A stretch of DNA of 64,000 bases from contig NZ_JAAMRE010000008.1 of the NCBI RefSeq assembly GCF_013522705.1, positions 62,001 to 126,000 of the forward strand, read 5' to 3'. Under the pieces are notes generated by a model. The model did not search any database, had not been told where the DNA came from, and saw only the letters and a program-made list of their open reading frames with translations. The translations under genes and the position numbers were made by a program. Below are positions 36,897 to 45,462 of the stretch, in pieces (positions within the stretch are counted from its first letter, which is position 1; the number at the start of each line of letters is the position of its first letter). Source of the stretch: Pseudomonas lurida. Its GTDB lineage: Bacteria; Pseudomonadota; Gammaproteobacteria; Pseudomonadales; Pseudomonadaceae.

Positions 36897-36943
36897 GCGG
36901 TGAATTCCATTTCAGGGAGCAACCCTTCAACAAGGAGCAAACC

Positions 36944-37357
36944 ATGCCTCAAATCAAACGAATTATTGAGACCGCGCTGTATGTGGATGACCTCGAGCGC
37001 GCCAAAGCATTTTACAGCCAGCACCTGCAACTGGAGGCGATGGTCGAGAGCAGCGTGCTCGTCGCGTTCAACGTCGGTCAGCAGAATACTCTCTTGTTGT
37101 TCAAACGGGGCGCCTCCCTGCACACCAAATACTTGAGCGGCGGCGAGATCCCGCCCCATGACGCCAACGGGCGTATCCACATCTGTTTCGCCATCGACGC
37201 CGAAGACCTGCCAACCTGGGAACAGCGTCTGGACGCGGCCAATATCGCTATCGAAGGGCGTACGCACTGGCCCAAGGGTGGGTCGAGTGTGTACTTTCGC
37301 GACCCGGATGCGAATCTCGTCGAACTGTTGACACCGGGCTGCTGGCCCATCTATTGA
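36944..37357 (+). CDS. VOC-fold metalloenzyme, possible toxoflavin self-resistance protein
   Basis: 137 residues, two beta-alpha-beta-beta-beta modules of the glyoxalase/dioxygenase superfamily. Possible metal ligands are E9 in IIETALYVDD (a position usually His), H79 in GRIHICFAI and E127 in NLVELLTPG. Toxoflavin lyase TflA of Paenibacillus belongs to this superfamily but is longer. P. protegens uses a different enzyme, the monooxygenase ToxM. Position between the LysR regulator and the pump suggests self-protection. Other roles, such as a pathway step, are possible. Confidence 0.6.
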   Translation: MPQIKRIIETALYVDDLERAKAFYSQHLQLEAMVESSVLVAFNVGQQNTLLLFKRGASLHTKYLSGGEIPPHDANGRIHICFAIDAEDLPTWEQRLDAANIAIEGRTHWPKGGSSVYFRDPDANLVELLTPGCWPIY

Positions 37358-37380
37358 TGACTCTTCAAGGAATGAAGCTT

Positions 37381-38532
37381 ATGCCTTACGTCAGCACACC
37401 GGGACGTGCCGTTTCCCGAACCACCGTAACGTTGCTGATCGCCGTGCTCCTGCTGCTCGCCGTGGCCTGGGGCCTGTGGCGCTGGAGCCATCCGGCCGTT
37501 GCCGCCTATGCCCCGGCGCCGATAAAAGTTGCGATTGAGCCGGTCAGCGGTGCGCCGTTCTCCCGCTACCTGGAGGCAATTGGCGAGCTGGAAGCGGTGC
37601 AACAGGTGAGCGTGCCCGCCGAGGTCGGCGGGCGCGTCGTGCAGTTGCCGGTGGAATCCGGTCAGCGCGTCGAGCGCGACCAGGTATTGGTCAAGCTCAA
37701 CGATGCGCCACAGCGCGGCAGCCTGATGCGCCTGCAAAGCGAGCTGGAAAACGCCAAGGTCAAGTTGGAACGCTCGCGCAGCCTGGTCAAGGTCAACGCC
37801 ATTTCCCACGAAGCCTATGACAATGCCCAGACCGAGTACACCACCGCTCAAGGGGCCCTGCAGGAACTCAAGGCGCAGATCGACCAGTTGACCATTCGCG
37901 CGCCGTTCGCTGGCACACTGGGAATTCGCAAGGTGCACCTGGGGCAGTACGTCAACCCAGGCGACAGTCTGATCAACCTGGTCGGCGACCAGGGTTTGTA
38001 CGTCAATTTCAGCGTACCGGAACAAGCTTTGGCGCAACTCAAAGTCGGTAACAGCCTGAACGTGCAACTTGATGCCCTGCCGGGGCAGCGCTACACCGCG
38101 CGCATCAGCAGCATCGACCCGTTCCTCGATCGCTCGCGCACCCTGAGTGTCCAGGCCCTGCTGCAAGCGCCGACACACGGCGCCTTGCCGCGCATGTTCG
38201 CCAAAGTGCGCCTGCCCCTGCCGCCGTCGAGCACTACGCTGACCGTGCCGGAAACGGCGATCACCTATAACGCCTACGGCGAAGATGTATTTGTGGTGCA
38301 GCCCGCGCCAGACGCCGACACCCCGCCGACTGTACGCCGGGTGCTGGTCAAGACCGGCGAACGCCGCGATGGCCGGGTGGTGATCGACTCAGGTTTGAAT
38401 CCGGGTGAACAGGTGGTCATTTCCGGGCAGATCAAGCTCAGTGACGGCGCTGCCATCGAGCCCATGGAACGCACCGTATTGAACGATGCGAACGTGCCCG
38501 CGCGATTGAGCATGACCGGAGACCAGCCGTGA
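37381..38532 (+). CDS. RND efflux periplasmic adaptor (MFP)
   Basis: 383 residues from the ATG at 37381, preceded at nine bases by AAGGA. A single N-terminal membrane anchor (TVTLLIAVLLLLAVAWGLWR) is followed by a lipoyl/hairpin core (VPAEVGGRVVQLPVESGQRV, RAPFAGTLGIRKVHLGQYVN) and a membrane-proximal domain. It links the RND pump to an outer-membrane channel. B. glumae exports toxoflavin with an RND system, ToxFGHI. Overlaps the pump gene by GTGA. No channel gene is adjacent. Confidence 0.91.
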   Translation: MPYVSTPGRAVSRTTVTLLIAVLLLLAVAWGLWRWSHPAVAAYAPAPIKVAIEPVSGAPFSRYLEAIGELEAVQQVSVPAEVGGRVVQLPVESGQRVERDQVLVKLNDAPQRGSLMRLQSELENAKVKLERSRSLVKVNAISHEAYDNAQTEYTTAQGALQELKAQIDQLTIRAPFAGTLGIRKVHLGQYVNPGDSLINLVGDQGLYVNFSVPEQALAQLKVGNSLNVQLDALPGQRYTARISSIDPFLDRSRTLSVQALLQAPTHGALPRMFAKVRLPLPPSSTTLTVPETAITYNAYGEDVFVVQPAPDADTPPTVRRVLVKTGERRDGRVVIDSGLNPGEQVVISGQIKLSDGAAIEPMERTVLNDANVPARLSMTGDQP

Positions 38533-41500
38533 AATTCACCGACCTCTTCGTGCGCCGCCCGGTGCTGGCCCTGGTGGTCAGCCTGCTGATCGTGCTGACC
38601 GGCCTCAAGGCTTACCTCGATCTGCCCGTGCGCCAGTACCCGCTGCTGGAAAGCTCGGTGATCAGCGTCACCACTGACTATCCCGGCGCTCCCGCCGAAC
38701 TGATGCAGGGCTTCGTGACCCAGCCGATCAACCAGTCGCTGGCCTCGGTGGAAGGCGTGGACTACGTCAGCTCGTCCTCAGTGCAGGGCCGCAGCCAGAT
38801 CACCTTGCGCATGGCGCTCAACCAGGATTCGGCCAAGGCCCTGAGCGATGTGATCGCCAAGGTCAACCAGGTCAAATATCGCCTGCCGGAACAGGCTTAC
38901 GACCCGGTGATCGAACGCTCCGCCGGCGATGCAACGGCGGTGGCCTATGTGGGTTTTTCCAGTGACTCGCTGTCTGCTTCGGCCCTGAGCGACTACCTCA
39001 GCCGCGTGGTGCAGCCGCTGTTTTCCACCATCGAGGGCGTAGCCAAGGTCGAGACTTTCGGTGGCCAGCGCCTGGCCATGCGCCTGTGGCTCGACCCTCA
39101 ACGCATGGCCGGCCACGGCATCAGTGCCGCCCAGGTCGAACAGGCGATCCGTGCCAACAACTTCCAGGCCGCGCCGGGCCAGATCAAGGGTCAATACGTG
39201 GTCTCCTCGATCCAGGTCAATACCGACTTGAGCAGCCTGGATGAGTTTCGCGACATGGTCCTCAGCAACAACGGTGATCGCCTGCTGCGCCTGCGCGATA
39301 TCGCCACGGTGGAACTTGGTTCGGCCGTCTATGAAACCAGCGCCTTGATGGATGCCAAGCCGGCGGTGCACCTGGGCCTGTACGCGACGCCCACGGGCAA
39401 CCCGCTGCTGATCGTCGCCGATATAAAGCGCCTGCTGCCGGCCATCGAGAAAACCCTGCCGCCGGGGGTCAACGTGGCCTTGGCGTTCGAGACCGCACAC
39501 TTTATCGAGGCATCGATCATCGAAGTGATCGAAACCCTGATCGAAGCGATCCTGATCGTGGTGGTAATCATCTACCTGTGCCTGGGCTCGGTGCGCAGCG
39601 TGATCATCCCCATTGTCAGCATACCGCTGTCGATGCTCGGCGCCCTGGGCCTGATGGCACTGTTCGGCTTCAGCATCAACCTGCTGACGCTGCTGGCCAT
39701 GGTACTGGCCATCGGCCTGGTGGTGGATGATGCCATCGTGGTGATGGAAAACATTCACCGTCACCTCAAGGAAGGCCGCACGGCGTTGCAAGCCGCGCTG
39801 TTCGGCGCGCGGGAAATCGCCTCGCCGGTAATCGCCATGACCATCACCCTGGCCGCTGTCTATATGCCCATCGGCCTGATGAACGGCCTGACCGGCGCGC
39901 TGTTCAAGGAGTTCGCCCTGACCCTGGCCGGCGCGGTACTGGTCTCCGGGATCATCGCCCTGACCCTTACTCCAGTGATGTGCGCCAAGCTGCTGCCCAG
40001 CCACGAACATGAAGGGCGCATGAGCCGCCTGGCCGAACGCTTCTTCCACCGCCTGGCACGCCTGTATCAACGCGCGCTGCTCAGCTCGCTGCGCCAGCGT
40101 GGGCTGATCCTGCTGCTGGGCGCACTGGTGCTGATCAGCTTGCCCTGGCTGTACGGGCAGGCCAGCAAGGAACTGGCGCCGAATGAGGATCAGGGCAACC
40201 TGCTGCTGGCAATCAAGTCACCGCAACACGCCAACCTGGATTACGTGGAGCGCTACGCCTATCAGTTGAGCGAGATCCTCGGCCAGCTGCCGGAGGCCGT
40301 CAGTACGTGGATCATCAATGGCAACGACGGGGTGGCGGCCAGCTTTGCCGGGGTCAACTTCAGCGAGTGGTCGCAGCGCCAACGCAGCGCCGCGAGCATC
40401 CAGGCCCAATTGCAACAAAGCGTGGACGCGGTGGAGGGCAATTCGATTTTCGTGTTCCAGCTGCCGCCACTGCCCGCCTCGACCGGGGGCTTGCCGGTGC
40501 AGATGGTCATCCGCAGCACCGAGGACTACCGCTCGCTGTACCAGGCCATGGAAGAGCTGAAAACCCAGGCACGGGCCAGCGGACTGTTTGCGGTAGTCGA
40601 CAGCGACCTGGCGTTCAACAACCCGGTGACCCAGGTGCGCATCGACCGCAGCAAGGCCAACAGCCTGGGAATTCGCATGCAGGACATCGGCAGTACCCTG
40701 GCGGTGTTGATCGGCGAAAACTACACCAACCGTTTCGCCCTGCAAGGCCGGTCCTATGATGTGATTCCCCAGAGCGAGCCGTCGCAACGCCTTACGCCCC
40801 AGGACCTGAATGCCTTCTACCTGGATACCGACGCAGGCCAGCAGGTGCCGCTGTCGACCGTGGTCAGCCTGCATGGCGTGATTGAGCCGAACAAGCTCAA
40901 GCAGTTCAACCAGCAGAACAGCGCGACCTTTCAGGGCATTCCAGCGCCGGGGGTCAGCCTGGGCCAGGCGGTGGCGTTCCTGCAGAAGTACAGCCAACAG
41001 CTGCCCGCCAGCTTCAGCCATGACTGGCAGGCCGATTCCCGACAGTTCATCCACGAAGGCAATGCGTTGATGTTGACGTTCCTGTTTGCGCTGATCGTGA
41101 TCTACATGGTGCTGGCCGCGCAGTATGAAAGCCTGACCGACCCGTTGATCATCCTGATCACGGTACCTCTGTCGATCTGCGGCGCATTGATCCCGCTGGC
41201 CCTGGGCTTGGCCACGATCAATATCTACACGCAGATCGGCCTGGTGACGCTGATCGGGCTGATCAGCAAACACGGGATCCTGATGGTCGAGTTCGCCAAC
41301 GAATTGCAGGTGCTGTACCGCTGCACCCCGGCGCAGGCGATCATCCGCGCGGCGCGGATTCGCCTGCGGCCGATCCTGATGACCACGGCGGCGATGGTGG
41401 TCGGCCTGGTACCGATGCTGTTCGCGTCCGGGGCCGGCGCCAGCAGTCGCTTTGGCCTGGGCCTGGTGATTGTGATCGGGATGCTGGTGGGCACGTTGTT

Positions 41501-41591
41501 CACGCTGTTCGTGCTGCCGTCGGTGTACACGCTGTTGTCGCGTGCGCATAAGCCGGCGATCGATTGGGCACTGGTCGAAAAAACCGCCTGA
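38529..41591 (+). CDS. RND efflux pump
   Basis: 1020-residue inner-membrane transporter from a GTG start (MKFTDLFVRRPVLALVVSLL). Twelve membrane helices in two repeats with large periplasmic loops. The proton-relay Asp pair lies in GLVVDDAIVVMENIH and the late conserved segment in GLISKHGILMVEFANEL. It is of the MexK/ToxH type. Context suggests toxoflavin export, though similar pumps act as general drug exporters. It is the last gene of the plus-strand tox block. Confidence 0.92.
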   Translation: MKFTDLFVRRPVLALVVSLLIVLTGLKAYLDLPVRQYPLLESSVISVTTDYPGAPAELMQGFVTQPINQSLASVEGVDYVSSSSVQGRSQITLRMALNQDSAKALSDVIAKVNQVKYRLPEQAYDPVIERSAGDATAVAYVGFSSDSLSASALSDYLSRVVQPLFSTIEGVAKVETFGGQRLAMRLWLDPQRMAGHGISAAQVEQAIRANNFQAAPGQIKGQYVVSSIQVNTDLSSLDEFRDMVLSNNGDRLLRLRDIATVELGSAVYETSALMDAKPAVHLGLYATPTGNPLLIVADIKRLLPAIEKTLPPGVNVALAFETAHFIEASIIEVIETLIEAILIVVVIIYLCLGSVRSVIIPIVSIPLSMLGALGLMALFGFSINLLTLLAMVLAIGLVVDDAIVVMENIHRHLKEGRTALQAALFGAREIASPVIAMTITLAAVYMPIGLMNGLTGALFKEFALTLAGAVLVSGIIALTLTPVMCAKLLPSHEHEGRMSRLAERFFHRLARLYQRALLSSLRQRGLILLLGALVLISLPWLYGQASKELAPNEDQGNLLLAIKSPQHANLDYVERYAYQLSEILGQLPEAVSTWIINGNDGVAASFAGVNFSEWSQRQRSAASIQAQLQQSVDAVEGNSIFVFQLPPLPASTGGLPVQMVIRSTEDYRSLYQAMEELKTQARASGLFAVVDSDLAFNNPVTQVRIDRSKANSLGIRMQDIGSTLAVLIGENYTNRFALQGRSYDVIPQSEPSQRLTPQDLNAFYLDTDAGQQVPLSTVVSLHGVIEPNKLKQFNQQNSATFQGIPAPGVSLGQAVAFLQKYSQQLPASFSHDWQADSRQFIHEGNALMLTFLFALIVIYMVLAAQYESLTDPLIILITVPLSICGALIPLALGLATINIYTQIGLVTLIGLISKHGILMVEFANELQVLYRCTPAQAIIRAARIRLRPILMTTAAMVVGLVPMLFASGAGASSRFGLGLVIVIGMLVGTLFTLFVLPSVYTLLSRAHKPAIDWALVEKTA

Positions 41592-41595
41592 TAAA

Positions 41596-41621
41596 AACGG
41601 GCGCCCCAAGGGACGCCCGTT
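41596..41621 (-). terminator. Intrinsic terminator of the PIN-PhoH gene, also at the end of the RND gene
   Basis: AACGGGCG-N10-CGCCCGTT, 8-bp perfect stem between convergent genes. On the minus strand it is followed by a run of Ts (CGTTTTTATC), so it terminates the PhoH-type gene; on the plus strand the U-tract is missing. Confidence 0.75.
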
Positions 41622-41637
41622 CCAGTCAGTGCATCGT

Positions 41638-43032
41638 TTAGAGATGGGATTCGGCGTATTCGGCAAGAATCGAGCGAGGCACCCCTTGCAGCGCAATATG
41701 CACGCCGTTCGGGAAGTCTTTGAAGCGTTCCGTCAGGTAGGTCAACCCCGAGCTGGTCGCGGACAGATAAGGGGTGTCGATCTGTGCCAGGTTGCCCAGG
41801 CACACCACTTTGGAACCGGCGCCGGCACGGGTGATGATGGTTTTCATCTGGTGCGGCGTAAGGTTCTGGCATTCGTCGATCAAAATCAGGCTCTGCTGGA
41901 AGCTGCGACCTCGGATGTAGTTGAGGGATTTGAACTGCAACGGCACTTTGCTGAGGATGTAGTCGACGCTGCCATGGGTGTTTTCGTCATCCATGTGCAA
42001 GGCTTCGAGGTTGTCGGTGATTGCCCCCAGCCACGGTTCCATTTTCTCCGCCTCGGTACCGGGCAGGAAACCGATCTCCTGGTCCAGGCCCTGCACGCTG
42101 CGGGTGGCGATGATACGGCGATAGCGCTTGGTCACCATGGTCTGCTCGATGGCGGCGGCCAGGGCGAGGATGGTTTTGCCCGAGCCGGCGGCACCGGTCA
42201 GGTTGACCAGGTGAATGTCCGGGTCGAGCAGCGCATACAGCGCCAGGCTTTGATAGATGTCACGCGGTTTCAGGCCCCAGGCTTCCTGGTGCAACAGAGG
42301 CTCCTGATGCAGGTCGAGGATCAGCAGCTTGTCGACCTGGATCTCTTTGATCCAGCCCACAAAACCCTGCTCATCGACAATGAATTCATTGATATGCACA
42401 GCCGGCAGGTTATCGGTGAGCTGAACCTGATGCCAGGTGCGGCCATGGTCCTGGCGGGTTTCGACCTTGCTGACGCGGTCCCAGAAGGAGCCGGTCATCA
42501 TGTGATAACCACGGGAGAGCATCGACACGTCGTCGACCAGTTGGTCGGTGCTGTAGTCCTCGGCCGCGATCCCGCACGCGCGGGCCTTGAGGCGCATATT
42601 GATGTCTTTGGTCACCAGCACCACGCGCAGGTCCTTGTCGCGCGCGTGCAGGTCGATCAGCTGATTGATGATCTTGTTGTCGTTGAGGTTTTCCGGCAGC
42701 AGGCTGTTGGGCTCGCTGCGCTTGCTCATCAGAATCGACAGCAAGCCCTTGGGCCCGCTCTTGCCACGCTGGATCGGCACACCGACCTCAACGTCGTCGG
42801 GCGAAGCTTCGCCCAATGTCTTGTCGATCAGGCGGATGGCCTGGCGGCATTCGGCGGCAACGCTGTGGTGGCCGCTTTTGAGTTTATCGAGCTCCTCAAG
42901 CACGATCATCGGGATAGCGACGTGGTGTTCTTCGAAATTGAGCAGTGCGTTTGGATCGTGGATCAATACGTTGGTATCAAGCACGTAAAGGATTGGCTGG
43001 TCGGAAGAAGGGTTACGTCCATGATCATCCAT
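41638..43032 (-). CDS. PIN-PhoH family ATPase/ribonuclease (YlaK-like)
   Basis: 464 residues. An N-terminal PIN nuclease domain (YVLDTNVLIHDP, VLEELDKLK, VLVTKDINMRLKA carrying the catalytic acids) is joined to a C-terminal PhoH ATPase with Walker A GAAGSGKT and Walker B LILIDECQNL. Such PhoH2 proteins act as RNA helicase-nucleases. It ends at the terminator shared with the tox block and is the right housekeeping neighbour of that block. Confidence 0.93.
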   Translation of the reverse strand: MDDHGRNPSSDQPILYVLDTNVLIHDPNALLNFEEHHVAIPMIVLEELDKLKSGHHSVAAECRQAIRLIDKTLGEASPDDVEVGVPIQRGKSGPKGLLSILMSKRSEPNSLLPENLNDNKIINQLIDLHARDKDLRVVLVTKDINMRLKARACGIAAEDYSTDQLVDDVSMLSRGYHMMTGSFWDRVSKVETRQDHGRTWHQVQLTDNLPAVHINEFIVDEQGFVGWIKEIQVDKLLILDLHQEPLLHQEAWGLKPRDIYQSLALYALLDPDIHLVNLTGAAGSGKTILALAAAIEQTMVTKRYRRIIATRSVQGLDQEIGFLPGTEAEKMEPWLGAITDNLEALHMDDENTHGSVDYILSKVPLQFKSLNYIRGRSFQQSLILIDECQNLTPHQMKTIITRAGAGSKVVCLGNLAQIDTPYLSATSSGLTYLTERFKDFPNGVHIALQGVPRSILAEYAESHL

Positions 43033-43374
43033 ACTCGGTCACCTTTGTGGGAGCCAGTCGACGCAATACCTGGGCGGTGCTGCGCCTCGATTCGACCACC
43101 GAATGCACCTGAGTGACGTCAAGTGCATTGCCCACATGAGGAGTCTTGGAAGACGCCACCTGTGCTGCAGGTTTCGGCGATCTGACTTCGTAATACCGCA
43201 AAACGTGTGACAGGAAAAAGCACTTTGACGCTTTTTTGAAGTTTATTTTTCAGGATGACGAATAGCACTAGCCGAGTGCCAGCCACGCCGTTAAAGTCGG
43301 AAGTCCGCCTGCATCGAAATGTCGCACCAAATCACCCCGAAAACCCCGCATCCCCAGCAGGGCCGGGCACTTGC
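43033..43374. other. 342-bp intergenic region with nested inverted repeats
   Basis: Upstream of the PIN-PhoH gene and downstream of the deacetylase, both minus strand. It holds AATGCAC (43102-43108) against GTGCATT (43123-43129), with the palindrome TGACGTCA (43114-43121) between them. The promoter of the PIN-PhoH gene must lie here. A 115-codon frame from 43255 has no coding character. Nothing else was recognised. Confidence 0.4.
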
Positions 43375-44496
43375 TCAAAACGCTTCGCGACAGTCCTGCC
43401 AGCCGAGCCCGCTCTGCGCCGTTGCCTGCAACAACCAGGGCAACGCCACCCGCGCCTTGTCCTGCGTGTCATGAAACACAATCACCCCTTTGCGCCACAA
43501 CAGCATCAGCGTGAGTACGCGCTGCGCCGATTCTTGTGCCTTGAGCCTGCCCGGCTCATCCTGGGAATCGATGTCCCACAACGCCACCTGCAAGCCCTGT
43601 GACTGGAAGAACCCCTGGCTGTCCGCGCGACGCTGACCATAAGGTGGGCGAAACAGTGGCACATAGTTTTCCGGCATCAGGTTCTGCGCCAGTGCAGCGC
43701 TGCGGGTAATCGAACTTTGCCAGTCCACCCAGTGGCTGTGGGAGCGGTACTGCCAGCCCTGGGTGCCCACGCACTGGCCTTGGTACAACGCCTGCACATC
43801 GGCGGCGGAGCTGCGCTCCAGGCGGGTCTGCAGGCTGCTGCCGAGGACAAAGAAAATCCCGTTCATCTTCTGTTTGCGCAGATAGTCGGCGAGCCAATCA
43901 GTGTTGCCGCTGACAGGCGCGGGGCCGCCGTCGAAGGTCAGCAGGAACAAACGGTCATTGAATTCATCGCCGTTGCGCTCATGTTCGCCGAAGCGCGCGA
44001 CTTCGCTGCCGATCTGCGGAAACAGCGCGGCCTTGCGCAGCAACTCGTCCAGGTAGCGCTCATGGAAGGCATGACTGGGGGCAGCCCAATCTATATAGAA
44101 GGAGTTTGCGCTGACCTCGAACTTGCCGGCCTCTTCGCGCAGGTCGTCCATGTTTTCCACCAGATAGCAGAAGGAGGCATCCACCTCGCAGCTCTGCTGG
44201 GCCACGCTGTAATTCTCCAGCAGGCGCCGCCACAGTTCACGACGCAGATCGTTGATGGCCGCCAGGTTGATGATCTTCAGCCCCAGCCGCTGCTTGAGCG
44301 CGGCGTCATCCTGAGTTTCGCTGGCCAGCAGGCTGTGAGCAAACATCAGGATTTCGGCACGCGAGCCCACATCGAACAATGCCGGGCTGGTGAGCTTTTC
44401 GGGCCAGGTGCCACGGTCCAGGCTGGCGACGTCCACCGACGCCGCCTGAGCGCTCATGCACAACAGACCAGCGGACAATAAAAGCGCTATTCGCAC
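43375..44496 (-). CDS. Polysaccharide deacetylase-family protein, active site degenerate
   Basis: 373 residues, signal peptide [18 protein letters not shown]. NodB-homology region from about 185: motif 1 LTFDGGPA, motif 2 SHSHWVDW, motif 3 RPPYG, motif 5 IVFHDT. The usual TFDDG has its second, metal-binding Asp replaced by Gly, and the second His of HSxxxH appears to be Asp, so the zinc triad looks broken. The first 180 residues are not recognised. It could be an inactive carbohydrate-binding relative or have different metal chemistry. It stands alone, read from opposite the divergent yaaA. Confidence 0.83.
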   Translation of the reverse strand: MRIALLLSAGLLCMSAQAASVDVASLDRGTWPEKLTSPALFDVGSRAEILMFAHSLLASETQDDAALKQRLGLKIINLAAINDLRRELWRRLLENYSVAQQSCEVDASFCYLVENMDDLREEAGKFEVSANSFYIDWAAPSHAFHERYLDELLRKAALFPQIGSEVARFGEHERNGDEFNDRLFLLTFDGGPAPVSGNTDWLADYLRKQKMNGIFFVLGSSLQTRLERSSAADVQALYQGQCVGTQGWQYRSHSHWVDWQSSITRSAALAQNLMPENYVPLFRPPYGQRRADSQGFFQSQGLQVALWDIDSQDEPGRLKAQESAQRVLTLMLLWRKGVIVFHDTQDKARVALPWLLQATAQSGLGWQDCREAF

Positions 44497-44616
44497 ACAG
44501 GGTCTCCCTCTCCAGAACTACCGGCCATCATAGCGGATCGTGCCTATCGCCATCATAGGTGGAGTCAAATCGCCCAAGCCCCTAGAATCGCGCCCACGAT
44601 TACAGGAGCCAACTTC

Positions 44617-45396
44617 ATGCTGATGGTGATTTCCCCCGCCAAAACCCTCGATTTCGAGTCAAAGCCGGTCACTGCGCGCTTTACCCAGCCGCAGTACCTG
44701 GACCACTCACAGGAACTGATCGAGCAACTGCGCCAGTTCAGCCCGGCGCAGATCAGCGAATTGATGCACGTCTCCGACAAGATCGGCGGCCTCAACGCCG
44801 CGCGTTTCGGCAGCTGGACACCGGCCTTTACGCCCGAAAATGCCAAGCAGGCCCTGCTGGCGTTCAAAGGCGACGTGTACACCGGACTCAACGCCGACAC
44901 ATTCAGCGACGCCGACTTCAGCTACGCCCAGGACCACCTGCGCATGCTCTCGGGCCTGTACGGCCTGCTGCGCCCGCTGGACCTGATGATGCCGTATCGC
45001 CTGGAGATGGGCACCAAGCTGGCCAACGCTCGTGGCAAGGACCTGTACGCCTTCTGGGGTACGCGGATCAGCGAATGGCTCAATGAAGCCCTCGCCGCGC
45101 AAGGTGATGATGTGCTGCTCAACCTGGCGTCCAACGAGTACTTCTCGGCGGTCAAACGCACGGCCCTGAACGCCCGGATCATCAATACCGAGTTCAAGGA
45201 CCTGAAAAACGGCCAGTACAAGATCATCAGTTTCTACGCGAAAAAAGCGCGGGGCATGATGAGCCGCTTCGTGATCGAAGAACGCATCAACGACCCGGCC
45301 AAGCTTAAGGAGTTTGATGTACAGGGCTACCGCTTCAATGCGCAGCAGTCCAAGCCGGACAACCTGGTGTTCCTGCGCGATCATGCACCGGAATAA
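44617..45396 (+). CDS. yaaA: Peroxide stress protein YaaA
   Basis: 259 residues, starting [15 protein letters not shown] with a CAGGAG ribosome site, the usual start for the family. YaaA limits iron-dependent oxidative damage and has a DNA-binding fold with helix-hairpin-helix character. Conserved [30 protein letters not shown] and [10 protein letters not shown] are present. A REP-like hairpin with U-tract follows. Confidence 0.95.
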   Translation: MLMVISPAKTLDFESKPVTARFTQPQYLDHSQELIEQLRQFSPAQISELMHVSDKIGGLNAARFGSWTPAFTPENAKQALLAFKGDVYTGLNADTFSDADFSYAQDHLRMLSGLYGLLRPLDLMMPYRLEMGTKLANARGKDLYAFWGTRISEWLNEALAAQGDDVLLNLASNEYFSAVKRTALNARIINTEFKDLKNGQYKIISFYAKKARGMMSRFVIEERINDPAKLKEFDVQGYRFNAQQSKPDNLVFLRDHAPE

Positions 45397-45429
45397 GGCC
45401 GTACCAGCCTTTCTCAGACAATGAAATCC

Positions 45430-45462
45430 AAATGTGGGAGGGGGCAAGCTCCTCCCACATTT
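45430..45462 (+). terminator. REP-like hairpin terminator after yaaA
   Basis: AAATGTGGGAGG-N9-CCTCCCACATTT, perfect 12-bp stem with a GGGCAAGCT loop, followed by TTATTT. The sequence is a Pseudomonas REP half with a compact loop, and probably serves as terminator. Confidence 0.75.

Noticed and set aside
38778..40070. Open frame of about 430 codons opposite the RND pump gene
   Set aside because: Rich in Gln/His/Asp repeats typical of antisense frames in GC-rich DNA; no ribosome site or recognised fold.
43255..43602. 115-codon frame beside the deacetylase gene
   Set aside because: Mostly antisense to the deacetylase 3' end, with no family features.
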